Source of the DNA: Methylotenera sp965234545
Lineage (GTDB): Bacteria; Pseudomonadota; Gammaproteobacteria; Burkholderiales; Methylophilaceae
DNA: 64,000 bases
NCBI GenBank assembly: GCA_965234545.1
Contig: OZ248348.1
Coordinates: forward strand, 1,116,001 to 1,180,000
Direction of reading: 5' to 3'
Under the pieces are notes generated by a model. It saw only the letters and a list, made by a program, of their open reading frames with translations, ran no database searches and was not told the origin of the DNA. The translations under genes and the position numbers were made by a program. Position 1 is the first letter of the stretch; each line of letters starts with the position of its first letter. Of this stretch, positions 8,700 through 16,526 are shown in pieces.

Positions 8700-9503
8700 T
8701 CAAGCGCTAAGCGCTCTTTTACCAGGGATGGCTGCCAGCAAGTTCTGCGTGTATGGGTGTTGCGGACGCTGATAAACCGCCTCAATCTGCCCCTGCTCCA
8801 CCACCTTACCCTGGTGCATGACCACGATGTCATCGGCTATGTGGCGCACCACGCGCAAATCGTGGCTAATGAACAAGTAACTTAAGGCCATTTCCGCTTG
8901 CAACTCTTTCAACAGCAACAGTATCTGCGCTTGTATGGACACGTCCAAGGCCGAGACCGGCTCATCGCACACCACCACTTTTGGCGACAGCACCAAAGCA
9001 CGGGCTATGCCTATGCGCTGACGTTGCCCACCGGAAAATTCGTGTGGGTATTTTTGCATGTCGGACTCGCTTAAACCGACGCGTTTTAACATCGCAATGA
9101 CTTTGGCTTGCTGTTCAGCCGCGTTGCCCAAGCCATGAATAAGCAAGCCTTCCGCAACTATCTCGCCCACCCGCATGCGCGGGTTAAGTGAGGCAAACGG
9201 ATCCTGAAAAACCATTTGCAAATTTTTACGCACTTGCCTTAACGCAGAGCCGTCTAACTTAGCTAAATCTTGGCCGGCAAACAACACCTCGCCACTGTCC
9301 AAGGCTTGCAATTGTAACAGACAACGTGCCAAGGTGGATTTGCCACTACCGGATTCCCCGACGACAGCCAAGGTTTTACCGGCCTTTAATTCAATACTCA
9401 CGTCATCCAAAGCCCTAAGCTGGGTCGTAGCAAAGCCAAATTTACCGCTGCGTTGGCTATAGGTTTTAACCAAGTGCTTGGCTTGCAATAAAATGTCCGT
9501 CAT
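8700..9503 (-). CDS. Peptide-type ABC transporter ATP-binding protein (DppF/OppF-like)
   Basis: This 267-residue ABC ATPase is of the oligopeptide/nickel class. Walker A (VVGESGSGKSTLAR), the signature (FSGGQRQRIGIARAL), Walker B (VVVCDEPVSALDV) and the H-loop (LFISHDL) are intact. It ends with the class-specific C-terminal segment RPQHPYTQNLLAAIPG. I set the start at 9503 because it overlaps the stop of the next upstream gene as ATGA. An ATG at 9554 would run 50 bp into that gene. With its partner it matches the two halves of YejF or the DppD/DppF pair. No permease or binding-protein gene is adjacent. Confidence 0.93.
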   Translation of the reverse strand: MTDILLQAKHLVKTYSQRSGKFGFATTQLRALDDVSIELKAGKTLAVVGESGSGKSTLARCLLQLQALDSGEVLFAGQDLAKLDGSALRQVRKNLQMVFQDPFASLNPRMRVGEIVAEGLLIHGLGNAAEQQAKVIAMLKRVGLSESDMQKYPHEFSGGQRQRIGIARALVLSPKVVVCDEPVSALDVSIQAQILLLLKELQAEMALSYLFISHDLRVVRHIADDIVVMHQGKVVEQGQIEAVYQRPQHPYTQNLLAAIPGKRALSA

Positions 9504-10387
9504 GCCTGCTCCTGATTTTGCATCTGATTCTGGCTCTTGCTTTCGGCAAGCCAAGCATAATCTATCGGTTGCAATGGCTTCTTGCCCTCGGCATCGGGCA
9601 CACAGGCCAGTAAGGCTTTGGTGTAAGGGTGTTGCGGATTGTTTAATACCTGTTGCTTGCTGCCGGCCTCGACAATTTCACCACGGAACATCACCACCAC
9701 TTGATCGGCAATGTCGGCTACCACACCAAAATCGTGCGTAATGAACAGCATACCCATGTTCATGCGGGTTTTAAGCTCGTCCAACAGTGTCAGTATTTGC
9801 GCCTGCACCGTCACATCCAAGGCTGTGGTTGGCTCGTCCGCAATCAACAAACACGGTTCGCAGGCTATGCTCATGGCGATCATCACCCGCTGACGTTGGC
9901 CACCGGACAATTCGTCTGGGTAGCTGTTAGCGCGGTTTTCTGGAATACCGACCATGCTTAATAAACTGGCAATCTTGCTTTGCAAGGCCGGGCCTTTTAA
10001 GCCTAAATGCGTAGTCAGGCTTTCGCCTATTTGGTAGCCCACGGTCAGCACCGGATTCAGTGAAGTCATGGGCTCTTGAAAGATCATGGCAATTTTTGCC
10101 CCGCGAATTTTGCGCATGCTGTCGTCATCCAACTGCCTTAGGTCTTGCACGCCAGACTCACCGTCATTAAACAGAACCTGACCGCTAGTCAAACGCAATT
10201 GTTTAGACAGCAAGCCCATAATAGACAAGGCTGTCAAGCTTTTACCACTTCCGGATTCGCCGACCACGCAGGTGGTTTTGCCTGGCAATATGCTAAAGCT
10301 GACCTGCTTGACCAATAAGCGATCGGCGGCGTTTTTAGGCGCAATGCTGATGTTTTGTAACTGCAATAAGGGGACAAGGGAGTTCAT
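9500..10387 (-). CDS. Peptide-type ABC transporter ATP-binding protein (DppD/OppD-like)
   Basis: This 295-residue ABC ATPase is the first of a translationally coupled pair. Walker A (VVGESGSGKSLTAL), the signature (LSGGQRQRVMIAMS), Walker B (LLIADEPTTALDV) and the H-loop (LFITHDF) are intact. The C-terminal NPQHPYTKALLACVPD is typical of peptide importers. It lies 40 bp downstream of hisS. The genes for membrane permeases and a substrate-binding protein are absent on both sides, so the pair must work with components encoded elsewhere or be non-transport ATPases. Substrate is unknown. Confidence 0.93.
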   Translation of the reverse strand: MNSLVPLLQLQNISIAPKNAADRLLVKQVSFSILPGKTTCVVGESGSGKSLTALSIMGLLSKQLRLTSGQVLFNDGESGVQDLRQLDDDSMRKIRGAKIAMIFQEPMTSLNPVLTVGYQIGESLTTHLGLKGPALQSKIASLLSMVGIPENRANSYPDELSGGQRQRVMIAMSIACEPCLLIADEPTTALDVTVQAQILTLLDELKTRMNMGMLFITHDFGVVADIADQVVVMFRGEIVEAGSKQQVLNNPQHPYTKALLACVPDAEGKKPLQPIDYAWLAESKSQNQMQNQEQA

Positions 10388-10427
10388 ATTAGCCAGTAAA
10401 ATTTAGCATGAATAAGCATTAAGCGAG

Positions 10428-11720
10428 CTATGGCTTAATCTGCAGGTAAGCAATGGCCGCATCCAGGCTCAATTGCTGCTGCTGATCTGACGCGTCAGCG
10501 CGCATGGGCTTCAAACTGACTTGTTGTGTGTTCACTTCATCGTCACCTAAAATAATGGCGTAGCGCGCCTGGCTTCTGTCGGCTTTCTTCATTTGCGATT
10601 TAAAGCTGCCGCCGCCTGCGTGCAAGACAACTTGCAAGCCTGCTTGACGTAGCTTTTCCGCCAATGCAAAAGCTGCTTTTTCCGCCAACTCACCGACGTT
10701 AACCAAATACACGTCTGGGGCATCATCGGCCACCACACCGTATTCTTGCATCAACAAAAACACCCGCTCCAAACCTATACCAAAACCGCATGCCGGGGTC
10801 GGCTCACCGCCCAATCGTTCAACTAAACTGTCGTAACGGCCGCCACCGGCTATGGTGCCTTGCGCGCCCAGCTTGGTGGTCACCCATTCAAACACGGTGC
10901 GGTTGTAATAATCTAAGCCCCTGACCAAACGTGCATTGATGGTGAAGGCCACGCCGGCTTCCCTTAACAATGCACACAGACCATCAAAATGCGCGCGGGT
11001 TGCATCGCCTAAGCAATCAATTAATTTTGGGGCTGCTTCACACAAGGCTTGCATGCGTGGGTTTTTGCTGTCCAAAATGCGTAAGGGGTTGCTGTGGAGG
11101 CGGCGTTTGGCATCCTCGTCCAAACTATCAAGGTGCTGCTCAAAGTAGGCGATTAAAACTTCACGGTAAGCGGCACGCTCATGCGCATCGCCTATGCTGT
11201 TTATTTGCAACTCGACATCACTGATGCCTAACTCACGCCACAAGCGTGCCAACAACACAATTTGCTCAGCGTCCACTTGCGGGCTCTCAAAGCCAAAGGC
11301 TTCCACGCCTATTTGATGAAATTGCCGTTGCCGGCCTTTTTGCACGTTCTCATGCCTAAACATGGCGCCGCTGTACCACAAGCGCACCGGCCCATTGTAA
11401 GTCAGGTTGCTTTCTATGACGGCGCGCACGCAGCCGGCTGTGCCCTCTGGGCGCAAGGTCAGCTTGTCACCATTGAGGGCATCTTGCCAAGCGTACATTT
11501 CTTTTTCGACGATATCGGTGTGTTCGCCTACCGAGCGCACAAACAGATCGGTGCTTTCCACCAAAGGCATGCGTATGTTCTTGTAGCCGTATTGCGCCAG
11601 CACGCGGCGTGCCGTGTCTTCTAACTTAAACCAGAGCGGCGTGTGCTCGGGCAAAATATCGTAAAAGCCTTTGATACTTTGAAATTTACTGGGTTTGGTT
11701 TTGCTTGTGTTATCCGACAT
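10428..11720 (-). CDS. hisS: Histidine--tRNA ligase
   Basis: HisRS charges tRNA-His. The 430-residue length fits the bacterial enzyme. Class II motifs are visible: motif 1 around PLVESTDLFVRSVGEHTDIV, and motif 2 in YSGAMFRHENVQKGRQRQFHQ. The histidine-specific LVRGLDYYNRTVFEW and GTIAGGGRYDSLVERLGG are present, as is motif 3 (GFGIGLERVFLLM). A C-terminal anticodon-binding domain follows. It starts 2 bp after the ispG stop codon, so the two are one transcript. Confidence 0.97.
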   Translation of the reverse strand: MSDNTSKTKPSKFQSIKGFYDILPEHTPLWFKLEDTARRVLAQYGYKNIRMPLVESTDLFVRSVGEHTDIVEKEMYAWQDALNGDKLTLRPEGTAGCVRAVIESNLTYNGPVRLWYSGAMFRHENVQKGRQRQFHQIGVEAFGFESPQVDAEQIVLLARLWRELGISDVELQINSIGDAHERAAYREVLIAYFEQHLDSLDEDAKRRLHSNPLRILDSKNPRMQALCEAAPKLIDCLGDATRAHFDGLCALLREAGVAFTINARLVRGLDYYNRTVFEWVTTKLGAQGTIAGGGRYDSLVERLGGEPTPACGFGIGLERVFLLMQEYGVVADDAPDVYLVNVGELAEKAAFALAEKLRQAGLQVVLHAGGGSFKSQMKKADRSQARYAIILGDDEVNTQQVSLKPMRADASDQQQQLSLDAAIAYLQIKP

Positions 11721-11722
11721 GC

Positions 11723-13033
11723 TTAAATGGCTTTAATGACTATGGTTTTTTGGCTGACAGGACTGGCAGTAGGCTGATGCAATTTTCCGCCAAGGGCGTA
11801 ATGGGTTTGCACGTAATCCTCTACTATGGCTTGGAATTCTTCGGCGATGCGATCGCCTTTTAGGGTCACGGTTTTTTCCCCATCGACAAACACTGGCGCC
11901 ACCGGCGTTTCGCCTGTGCCTGGCAGGCTAATGCCAATGTTGGCTAACTTGGATTCACCCGGACCATTGACCACGCAACCCATGACCGCCACGTTTAAAT
12001 TTTCCACGCCAGCATAACGGCCGCGCCAATGCGGCATTTGCTGCCTTAAATAGGCTTGGATTTGCATGGCCAATTCCTGGAAATAAGTCGAGGTCGTGCG
12101 ACCGCAGCCTGGGCATGCGGTGACCAATGGCGTGAATGAGCGTATGCCCATGGTTTGTAAGATTTCTTGCGCGACGATGACTTCTTTGCTGCGCGATTCA
12201 TTCGGCTCCGGCGTCAAGGACACGCGTATGGTGTTGCCTATGCCGCGTTGTAAAAGCAAAGCCAAGGCGGCCGTGGAGGCCACTATGCCTTTTGAGCCCA
12301 TGCCAGCTTCCGTTAAGCCTAGGTGCAAGGGGTAATCGCAACGGCCGGCCAAATCGGTGTAGACGGTGACCAAATCTTGCACGTTGCTGACTTTACAAGA
12401 AATAATGATTTGATTGGGCGGCAGACCCAATGCCACGGCTTGTTCAGCGCTTTCTATGGCAGATTGGATCAAGGCTTCACGCATCAGCGCATCGGCGCTT
12501 AGTGGCGTGCTTAACTTGGCGTTATCGTCCATCATTTGCGCCATTTTCACTTGGTCTAAACTGCCCCAATTCACGCCTATGCGCACGGCTTTTTTGTATG
12601 TCACTGCCGCTTCTATCATGGCCGCAAACTGCTCATCGCGTTTCGAGCCTTTGCCCACGTTACCTGGGTTGATGCGGTATTTAGCTAATGCCTGGGCGCA
12701 GTCTGGGTACTGCGCCAACAATTTGTGCCCGTTGTAATGAAAATCGCCGACCAATGGCACGTTACAACCAAGGGCATCCAAGCCCTGGCGTATGGTGGCA
12801 ACTTGCGCCGCCGCTTCTGGCGAATTAACCGTAATGCGCACCACTTCACTGCCCGCTTGCCACAGTTCAAACACTTGGGCTATGGTCGCCTTGGCATCCG
12901 CGGTGTCGGTATTGGTCATGCTTTGCACCACCACCGGACTGGCTAGCGTGCCGTTCAAGCCACCGCCAACCGGCACGTGCGCTATCATCACCTGCAGGGT
13001 TGGGCGTGAGGCATGCAACTGGGATAGATTCAT
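11723..13033 (-). CDS. ispG: 4-hydroxy-3-methylbut-2-enyl diphosphate synthase IspG (GcpE)
   Basis: IspG is the iron-sulfur enzyme that makes HMBPP from MEcPP in the MEP isoprenoid pathway. The 436-residue protein has the TIM-barrel N-terminal part (VVVQSMTNTDTADAKAT, RINPGNVGKG). The C-terminal [4Fe-4S] ligands are in ACPGCGRTT and MGCVVNGPGES. It lies between rodZ and hisS, 15 bp from rodZ, exactly as in many proteobacteria. Its presence shows the organism uses the MEP pathway. Confidence 0.97.
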   Translation of the reverse strand: MNLSQLHASRPTLQVMIAHVPVGGGLNGTLASPVVVQSMTNTDTADAKATIAQVFELWQAGSEVVRITVNSPEAAAQVATIRQGLDALGCNVPLVGDFHYNGHKLLAQYPDCAQALAKYRINPGNVGKGSKRDEQFAAMIEAAVTYKKAVRIGVNWGSLDQVKMAQMMDDNAKLSTPLSADALMREALIQSAIESAEQAVALGLPPNQIIISCKVSNVQDLVTVYTDLAGRCDYPLHLGLTEAGMGSKGIVASTAALALLLQRGIGNTIRVSLTPEPNESRSKEVIVAQEILQTMGIRSFTPLVTACPGCGRTTSTYFQELAMQIQAYLRQQMPHWRGRYAGVENLNVAVMGCVVNGPGESKLANIGISLPGTGETPVAPVFVDGEKTVTLKGDRIAEEFQAIVEDYVQTHYALGGKLHQPTASPVSQKTIVIKAI

Positions 13034-13048
13034 GGTAATCGTGTTCTC

Positions 13049-13990
13049 TTATTCAAGGGTCAGGCGGGCCGTGTTGTTAAACGTTTTGCTGGCCACGTCG
13101 ACCGACGTCCCCATGTAATCTAGGGACGTGGCTTTAGCATTACCTAGCCATACAAACAAGGGTGGCTGCGCCTCAATCTTATCGCCGCTGTTGGCCGTGA
13201 GCATTTTTTCAAACAGCACGGCGCCGGATTTATCTTTTACTTGCACCCAGGCCTTATCGGTCACGGATACGGTCAGCCATGCACGGTTGCCAACGGCATT
13301 GGCTTTCGCTTCAGTCGGCATGCTCATGTCCGAACTAGGCCTTAGCTGCAAGCCATCGTTGCTAGACACGGCTACCGGACTTGGTTTAGCCTTAGCCGGC
13401 GCCAGTTCAGTCAGGGCTGGGCTAGGCAATGCGTCGGCTAAATTGGTGGCGACGGAATTGGCTGTGCCAACCTCCGCTGCAGGAGGGCTGGCGGACTCAG
13501 CTAAGGTGGCAGGCGCTGTGATCAATTCGGGCAAGGCGACGGGCGACACCACTTCACTATTGCCAGTCAAATCCGTCGCAATGGACGCGGACTGCCCTAC
13601 CTGGAAATACCAGACCACTAAAACCAGCGATAGAACAATTGCCGCGTACTTGAACCAAGGCCTATTCTTTTTCACTAACTGCACGTGCGGCATTGAGGTC
13701 TGCACATTGAGGCTGGTAGGCGTGTTATCCGGGACGCGCTGACGGTAGCTATCAAGCAAAGGCTCGGCATCCAATTCTAATAAACGCGCGTAATTACGGA
13801 TAAAACCACGCGTCGCCATAGGCTGTGGCAAGGCCGAAAAATCATCGCTTTCCAATGCGCTGATTTGCTTTAGGCTTAAGCGCAAGGTGTCAGAAACGGC
13901 TTGCACACTCATGTTTTTAGCGTTTCTAGCGGTAGCTAAGGCCGCACCCAATGGCGGCCATTCTCCGGCCTGGCTCTTCTCGTCTGTCAT
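13049..13990 (-). CDS. rodZ: Cytoskeleton protein RodZ (HTH-TM-DUF4115)
   Basis: RodZ couples MreB to the cell-wall elongation machinery. The 313-residue protein has an N-terminal Xre-type helix-turn-helix (about residues 14-75, NMSVQAVSDTLRLSLKQI and GFIRNYARLLEL). One membrane helix follows (about 113-131, FKYAAIVLSLVLVVWYF), then an Ala/Pro/Ser-rich periplasmic linker and the C-terminal DUF4115 domain (about 230-305, WLTVSVTDKAWVQVKD). It overlaps pilW by 4 bp (ATGA). Confidence 0.93.
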   Translation of the reverse strand: MTDEKSQAGEWPPLGAALATARNAKNMSVQAVSDTLRLSLKQISALESDDFSALPQPMATRGFIRNYARLLELDAEPLLDSYRQRVPDNTPTSLNVQTSMPHVQLVKKNRPWFKYAAIVLSLVLVVWYFQVGQSASIATDLTGNSEVVSPVALPELITAPATLAESASPPAAEVGTANSVATNLADALPSPALTELAPAKAKPSPVAVSSNDGLQLRPSSDMSMPTEAKANAVGNRAWLTVSVTDKAWVQVKDKSGAVLFEKMLTANSGDKIEAQPPLFVWLGNAKATSLDYMGTSVDVASKTFNNTARLTLE

Positions 13991-14748
13991 GGTCTTACAC
14001 CCTGTAATAACTGAGTTTGCTCTGATTCTGGATAATTCCGCCTTAATTCTAACGCATAACTGGCTTCAAGATTTGCATCACCCAGCGCGCGTTCAATTTG
14101 AATGGCCAACCACAGCATGTCGGCACTGGCTTTTGACGACAAGGCCGCTTGCAAGGTTTTCTTGGCTGCCAACGCATCCTTGCGCTTAAATTGGATGGCT
14201 GCCAATTGGTAGGCCGCCACACTGGCCGACGGGTCTAGCTGCAAGGCACGCAGCAAATACCCTTCTGCCTGAACGCTGTCGTTTTTGCGCAAGGAACAGA
14301 CGGCGGCATTGGTGTACGCCATGGCCGGAGTCGCGTACAAGGGATTTTTTAGTGCCACCATAAATTCTTTAATTGATTCGTCCAAGCGATTGCGTGCGCA
14401 CAAGAAACTGCCGTAATTGTTGTGTGCTTCTGAGTTGAGCGGCTCCAATTGCACGGCTTTTTTGAAGTTAAGTTCCGCCACCGCATCTTGACCCAGCGCA
14501 GCCTGCACCAGTCCTAAGCCGTTGTAAGCCGCCGCATAACTGGGTTCAATTTTAGTGGCTAGGCTAAATTCTTCTAGCGCCACATCCAAGCGGCCCTGCT
14601 GCAAATACACCGCACCCAAATCAGCGTGTGCCTGCGCCCGTTCCTTAGGCTTGTCATTAAAGCTCTCCGGTTGCGTGGTGCACGCTGACAGGATTAAAGC
14701 CAGGACAAGCATGAGGAAAGCATTAAGGCTAAACAAACGCACCATCAA
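13987..14748 (-). CDS. pilW: Type IV pilus biogenesis lipoprotein PilW/PilF
   Basis: PilF/PilW is the outer-membrane lipoprotein (pilotin) that helps the PilQ secretin assemble. The 253-residue protein has a lipoprotein signal (LVLALILSACTTQPE, lipobox LSAC). Several TPR repeats follow, such as LGAVYLQQGRLDVALEEF, NGLGLVQAALGQDAVAEL and NNYGSFLCARNRLDESI. It overlaps rlmN by 4 bp upstream and rodZ by 4 bp downstream, the standard rlmN-pilW-rodZ order. It implies that type IV pili are encoded elsewhere. Confidence 0.92.
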   Translation of the reverse strand: MMVRLFSLNAFLMLVLALILSACTTQPESFNDKPKERAQAHADLGAVYLQQGRLDVALEEFSLATKIEPSYAAAYNGLGLVQAALGQDAVAELNFKKAVQLEPLNSEAHNNYGSFLCARNRLDESIKEFMVALKNPLYATPAMAYTNAAVCSLRKNDSVQAEGYLLRALQLDPSASVAAYQLAAIQFKRKDALAAKKTLQAALSSKASADMLWLAIQIERALGDANLEASYALELRRNYPESEQTQLLQGVRP

Positions 14749-15845
14749 ACCGCCTCAATTACGATGTGCTTGGCACTGCGTTTGGTTTTATCCAAGACTT
14801 TACCAGCCAACTGCCCGCATGCCGCATCGATGTCTTCGCCACGGGTTTTACGCACCGTTACGACAAAACCGGCTTGCATCAGCACGTCTCTAAAAACACG
14901 CACGTGATTGGGTTGGGAGGTGCCGTAGCCACTGTTAGGGAATGGATTAAACGGGATTAAATTGAATTTGCACGGCACGTGCTTGACCAACTGAATCAAT
15001 TGCTGAGCATGCTCAACCGTGTCATTGATGCCATCCAACATCACGTATTCGAAGGTGACAAAGTCACGCGGGGCTTTTTCTAAATAACGATTGCATGCCG
15101 CCATCAAGTCTTTCAATGGGTACTTTTTATTGATGGGCACAATCACGTCGCGCAGCGCATCATTGGGCGCATGCAAGCTGACGGCCAAGGCCACCGGGCA
15201 ATCTTCTTTGAGTCTGTCCATGGCCGGCACTAAGCCACTGGTGGACAAGGTGACCCGCCTACGGCTTAAACCGTAAGCGTTATCGTCCAACATGATTTGC
15301 ATGGCGGTGACAACATTATCGTAGTTAGCCAAAGGCTCACCCATGCCCATCATCACCACATTGCTGATAATTCGCTCATCGGCCGGCAACATATCGTAGC
15401 CCGGCTCCTGGCGCAAGGAGCGGTTGGCGATGGCCAGTTGGCCTATGATTTCCGACACGCTTAAATTGCGATTAAAGCCTTGGCGACCGGTACTGCAAAA
15501 CGTGCATTCCAGCGCACAGCCGACTTGTGAGGAAATGCACAAAGTGCCTCTGTCGTCCTCCGGTATGAACACGGTCTCTATGCTGTTGGCGGTATCCGTA
15601 CCGATCAACCATTTGCGCGTGCCGTCATTGGACACTTGCTCCAACTGCACATTAGGCAAGGTGATTTCCGTCTCACTGGCTAACTTTTCCCGCAACACCT
15701 TGGCGATGTCCGTCATCTGCTCAAAATCGTGCACGCCAAAACGGTGCATCCAGCGCATCAACTGTTTGGCGCGAAAAGGCTTCTCACCTTGCTCGGCGAA
15801 CCACGTGGCCAATTGCGGCTGATTAAAATTAAGTAGATTGATCAA
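14745..15845 (-). CDS. rlmN: Dual-specificity RNA methyltransferase RlmN
   Basis: RlmN is a radical-SAM enzyme that methylates C2 of A2503 in 23S rRNA and A37 of some tRNAs. The 366-residue protein has the radical-SAM cysteines in CALECTFCSTG. It also carries the GMGEPLANYDNVV motif, and DIDAACGQL holds the second methyl-carrying cysteine. It overlaps pilW by 4 bp. The 146 bp gap to ndk carries a long inverted repeat (see 15863-15917). Confidence 0.96.
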   Translation of the reverse strand: MINLLNFNQPQLATWFAEQGEKPFRAKQLMRWMHRFGVHDFEQMTDIAKVLREKLASETEITLPNVQLEQVSNDGTRKWLIGTDTANSIETVFIPEDDRGTLCISSQVGCALECTFCSTGRQGFNRNLSVSEIIGQLAIANRSLRQEPGYDMLPADERIISNVVMMGMGEPLANYDNVVTAMQIMLDDNAYGLSRRRVTLSTSGLVPAMDRLKEDCPVALAVSLHAPNDALRDVIVPINKKYPLKDLMAACNRYLEKAPRDFVTFEYVMLDGINDTVEHAQQLIQLVKHVPCKFNLIPFNPFPNSGYGTSQPNHVRVFRDVLMQAGFVVTVRKTRGEDIDAACGQLAGKVLDKTKRSAKHIVIEAV

Positions 15846-15862
15846 AGTCGGGTCTCAAATAA

Positions 15863-15917
15863 ATTAAGCACAAATAAACAAGGCGTCTCTAGCGTATCTT
15901 GTTTACTGGTGCTTAAT
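15863..15917. repeat. Long inverted repeat between ndk and rlmN
   Basis: Arms 15863-15882 and 15898-15917 are 20 bases each and match at 18 positions around a 15-base loop; the two mismatches lie in the middle of the arm. On the transcribed minus strand it would form a long hairpin after ndk and before rlmN, followed by TTATTTG rather than a clean T-tract. It may act as a terminator, a 3'-end stabiliser for ndk mRNA, or a processing site. A second weak AT-rich repeat (ATTTAATTA...TAATTAAAT, 15938-15983) lies between it and the ndk stop. Confidence 0.75.
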
Positions 15918-15991
15918 CTAGGGCTTAGTCTTTAGGCATTTAATTAAACACCGGCTTTACATAAATACCAGGCCTAATTAAATACAGCGCA

Positions 15992-16396
15992 TTAACCAAA
16001 GAAATATTTGATTTCGATGGCCGCGTTCTCGGCTGAATCGGAACCGTGCACAGCATTGGCATCAATGCTTTCGGCAAAGTCAGCGCGTATGGTACCGGCA
16101 GCCGCTTCTTTTGGATTGGTGGCACCCATTAAATCGCGGTTTACTTGCACGGCATTTTCGCCCTCTAAGGCTTGTATCATCACTGGGCCAGAAATCATGA
16201 ATTTAACCAAATCATTGAAGAATGGACGCGCTGCGTGCACGGCATAGAAACCTTCGGCTTCGGCTTTAGTTAATTGCGCCATTTTTGCTGCCACCACTTT
16301 TAAACCGGCGTTTTCAAAACGGGTGTAGATTTTACCAATTACATTTTTTGCCACGGCATCAGGTTTGATGATAGAAAGCGTGCGTTGAACAGCCAT
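15992..16396 (-). CDS. ndk: Nucleoside diphosphate kinase, short C-terminus
   Basis: Ndk moves phosphate between nucleoside triphosphates and diphosphates. I start it at 16396 (MAVQRTLSIIKPDAV), which has a GGAG ribosome-binding site a few bases upstream. The frame could extend 8 codons further. The catalytic histidine is in NAVHGSDSAENA. The protein has 134 residues and stops right after EIKYFFG, whereas the E. coli enzyme continues about 9 residues beyond the same FFG. The conserved fold is complete; only the terminal peptide is missing. It heads the long minus-strand cluster and is divergent from fhcB. Confidence 0.95.
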   Translation of the reverse strand: MAVQRTLSIIKPDAVAKNVIGKIYTRFENAGLKVVAAKMAQLTKAEAEGFYAVHAARPFFNDLVKFMISGPVMIQALEGENAVQVNRDLMGATNPKEAAAGTIRADFAESIDANAVHGSDSAENAAIEIKYFFG

Positions 16397-16448
16397 AATT
16401 ACTCCATTTAATGAATACATTGAAAGAACGATAAAATACCATTTTTGA

Positions 16449-16494
16449 CGCTTAAAATAAACCTAAATTGCATGTTCAGCGCTTGTTTTAAGCG
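16449..16494. promoter_or_regulatory. Inverted repeat in the ndk/fhcB divergent promoter region
   Basis: CGCTTAAAA (16449-16457) and TTTTAAGCG (16486-16494) are perfect 9-base inverted arms with a 28-base spacer, inside the 130 bp between the divergent starts of ndk and fhcB. The spacing is long for a hairpin and would fit two half-sites of a regulator. A TACAAT hexamer at 16503-16508 could be the fhcB -10 box. The regulator is unknown. Confidence 0.45.
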
Positions 16495-16526
16495 CGAATA
16501 AGTACAATGTGGCAAAATTACGCTAA

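Noticed and set aside
15940..16125. Frame overlapping the ndk end that continues past its stop (…NALYLIRPGIYVKPVFN)
   Set aside because: The continuation does not resemble the missing Ndk C-terminus, so a frameshift in ndk is not supported.
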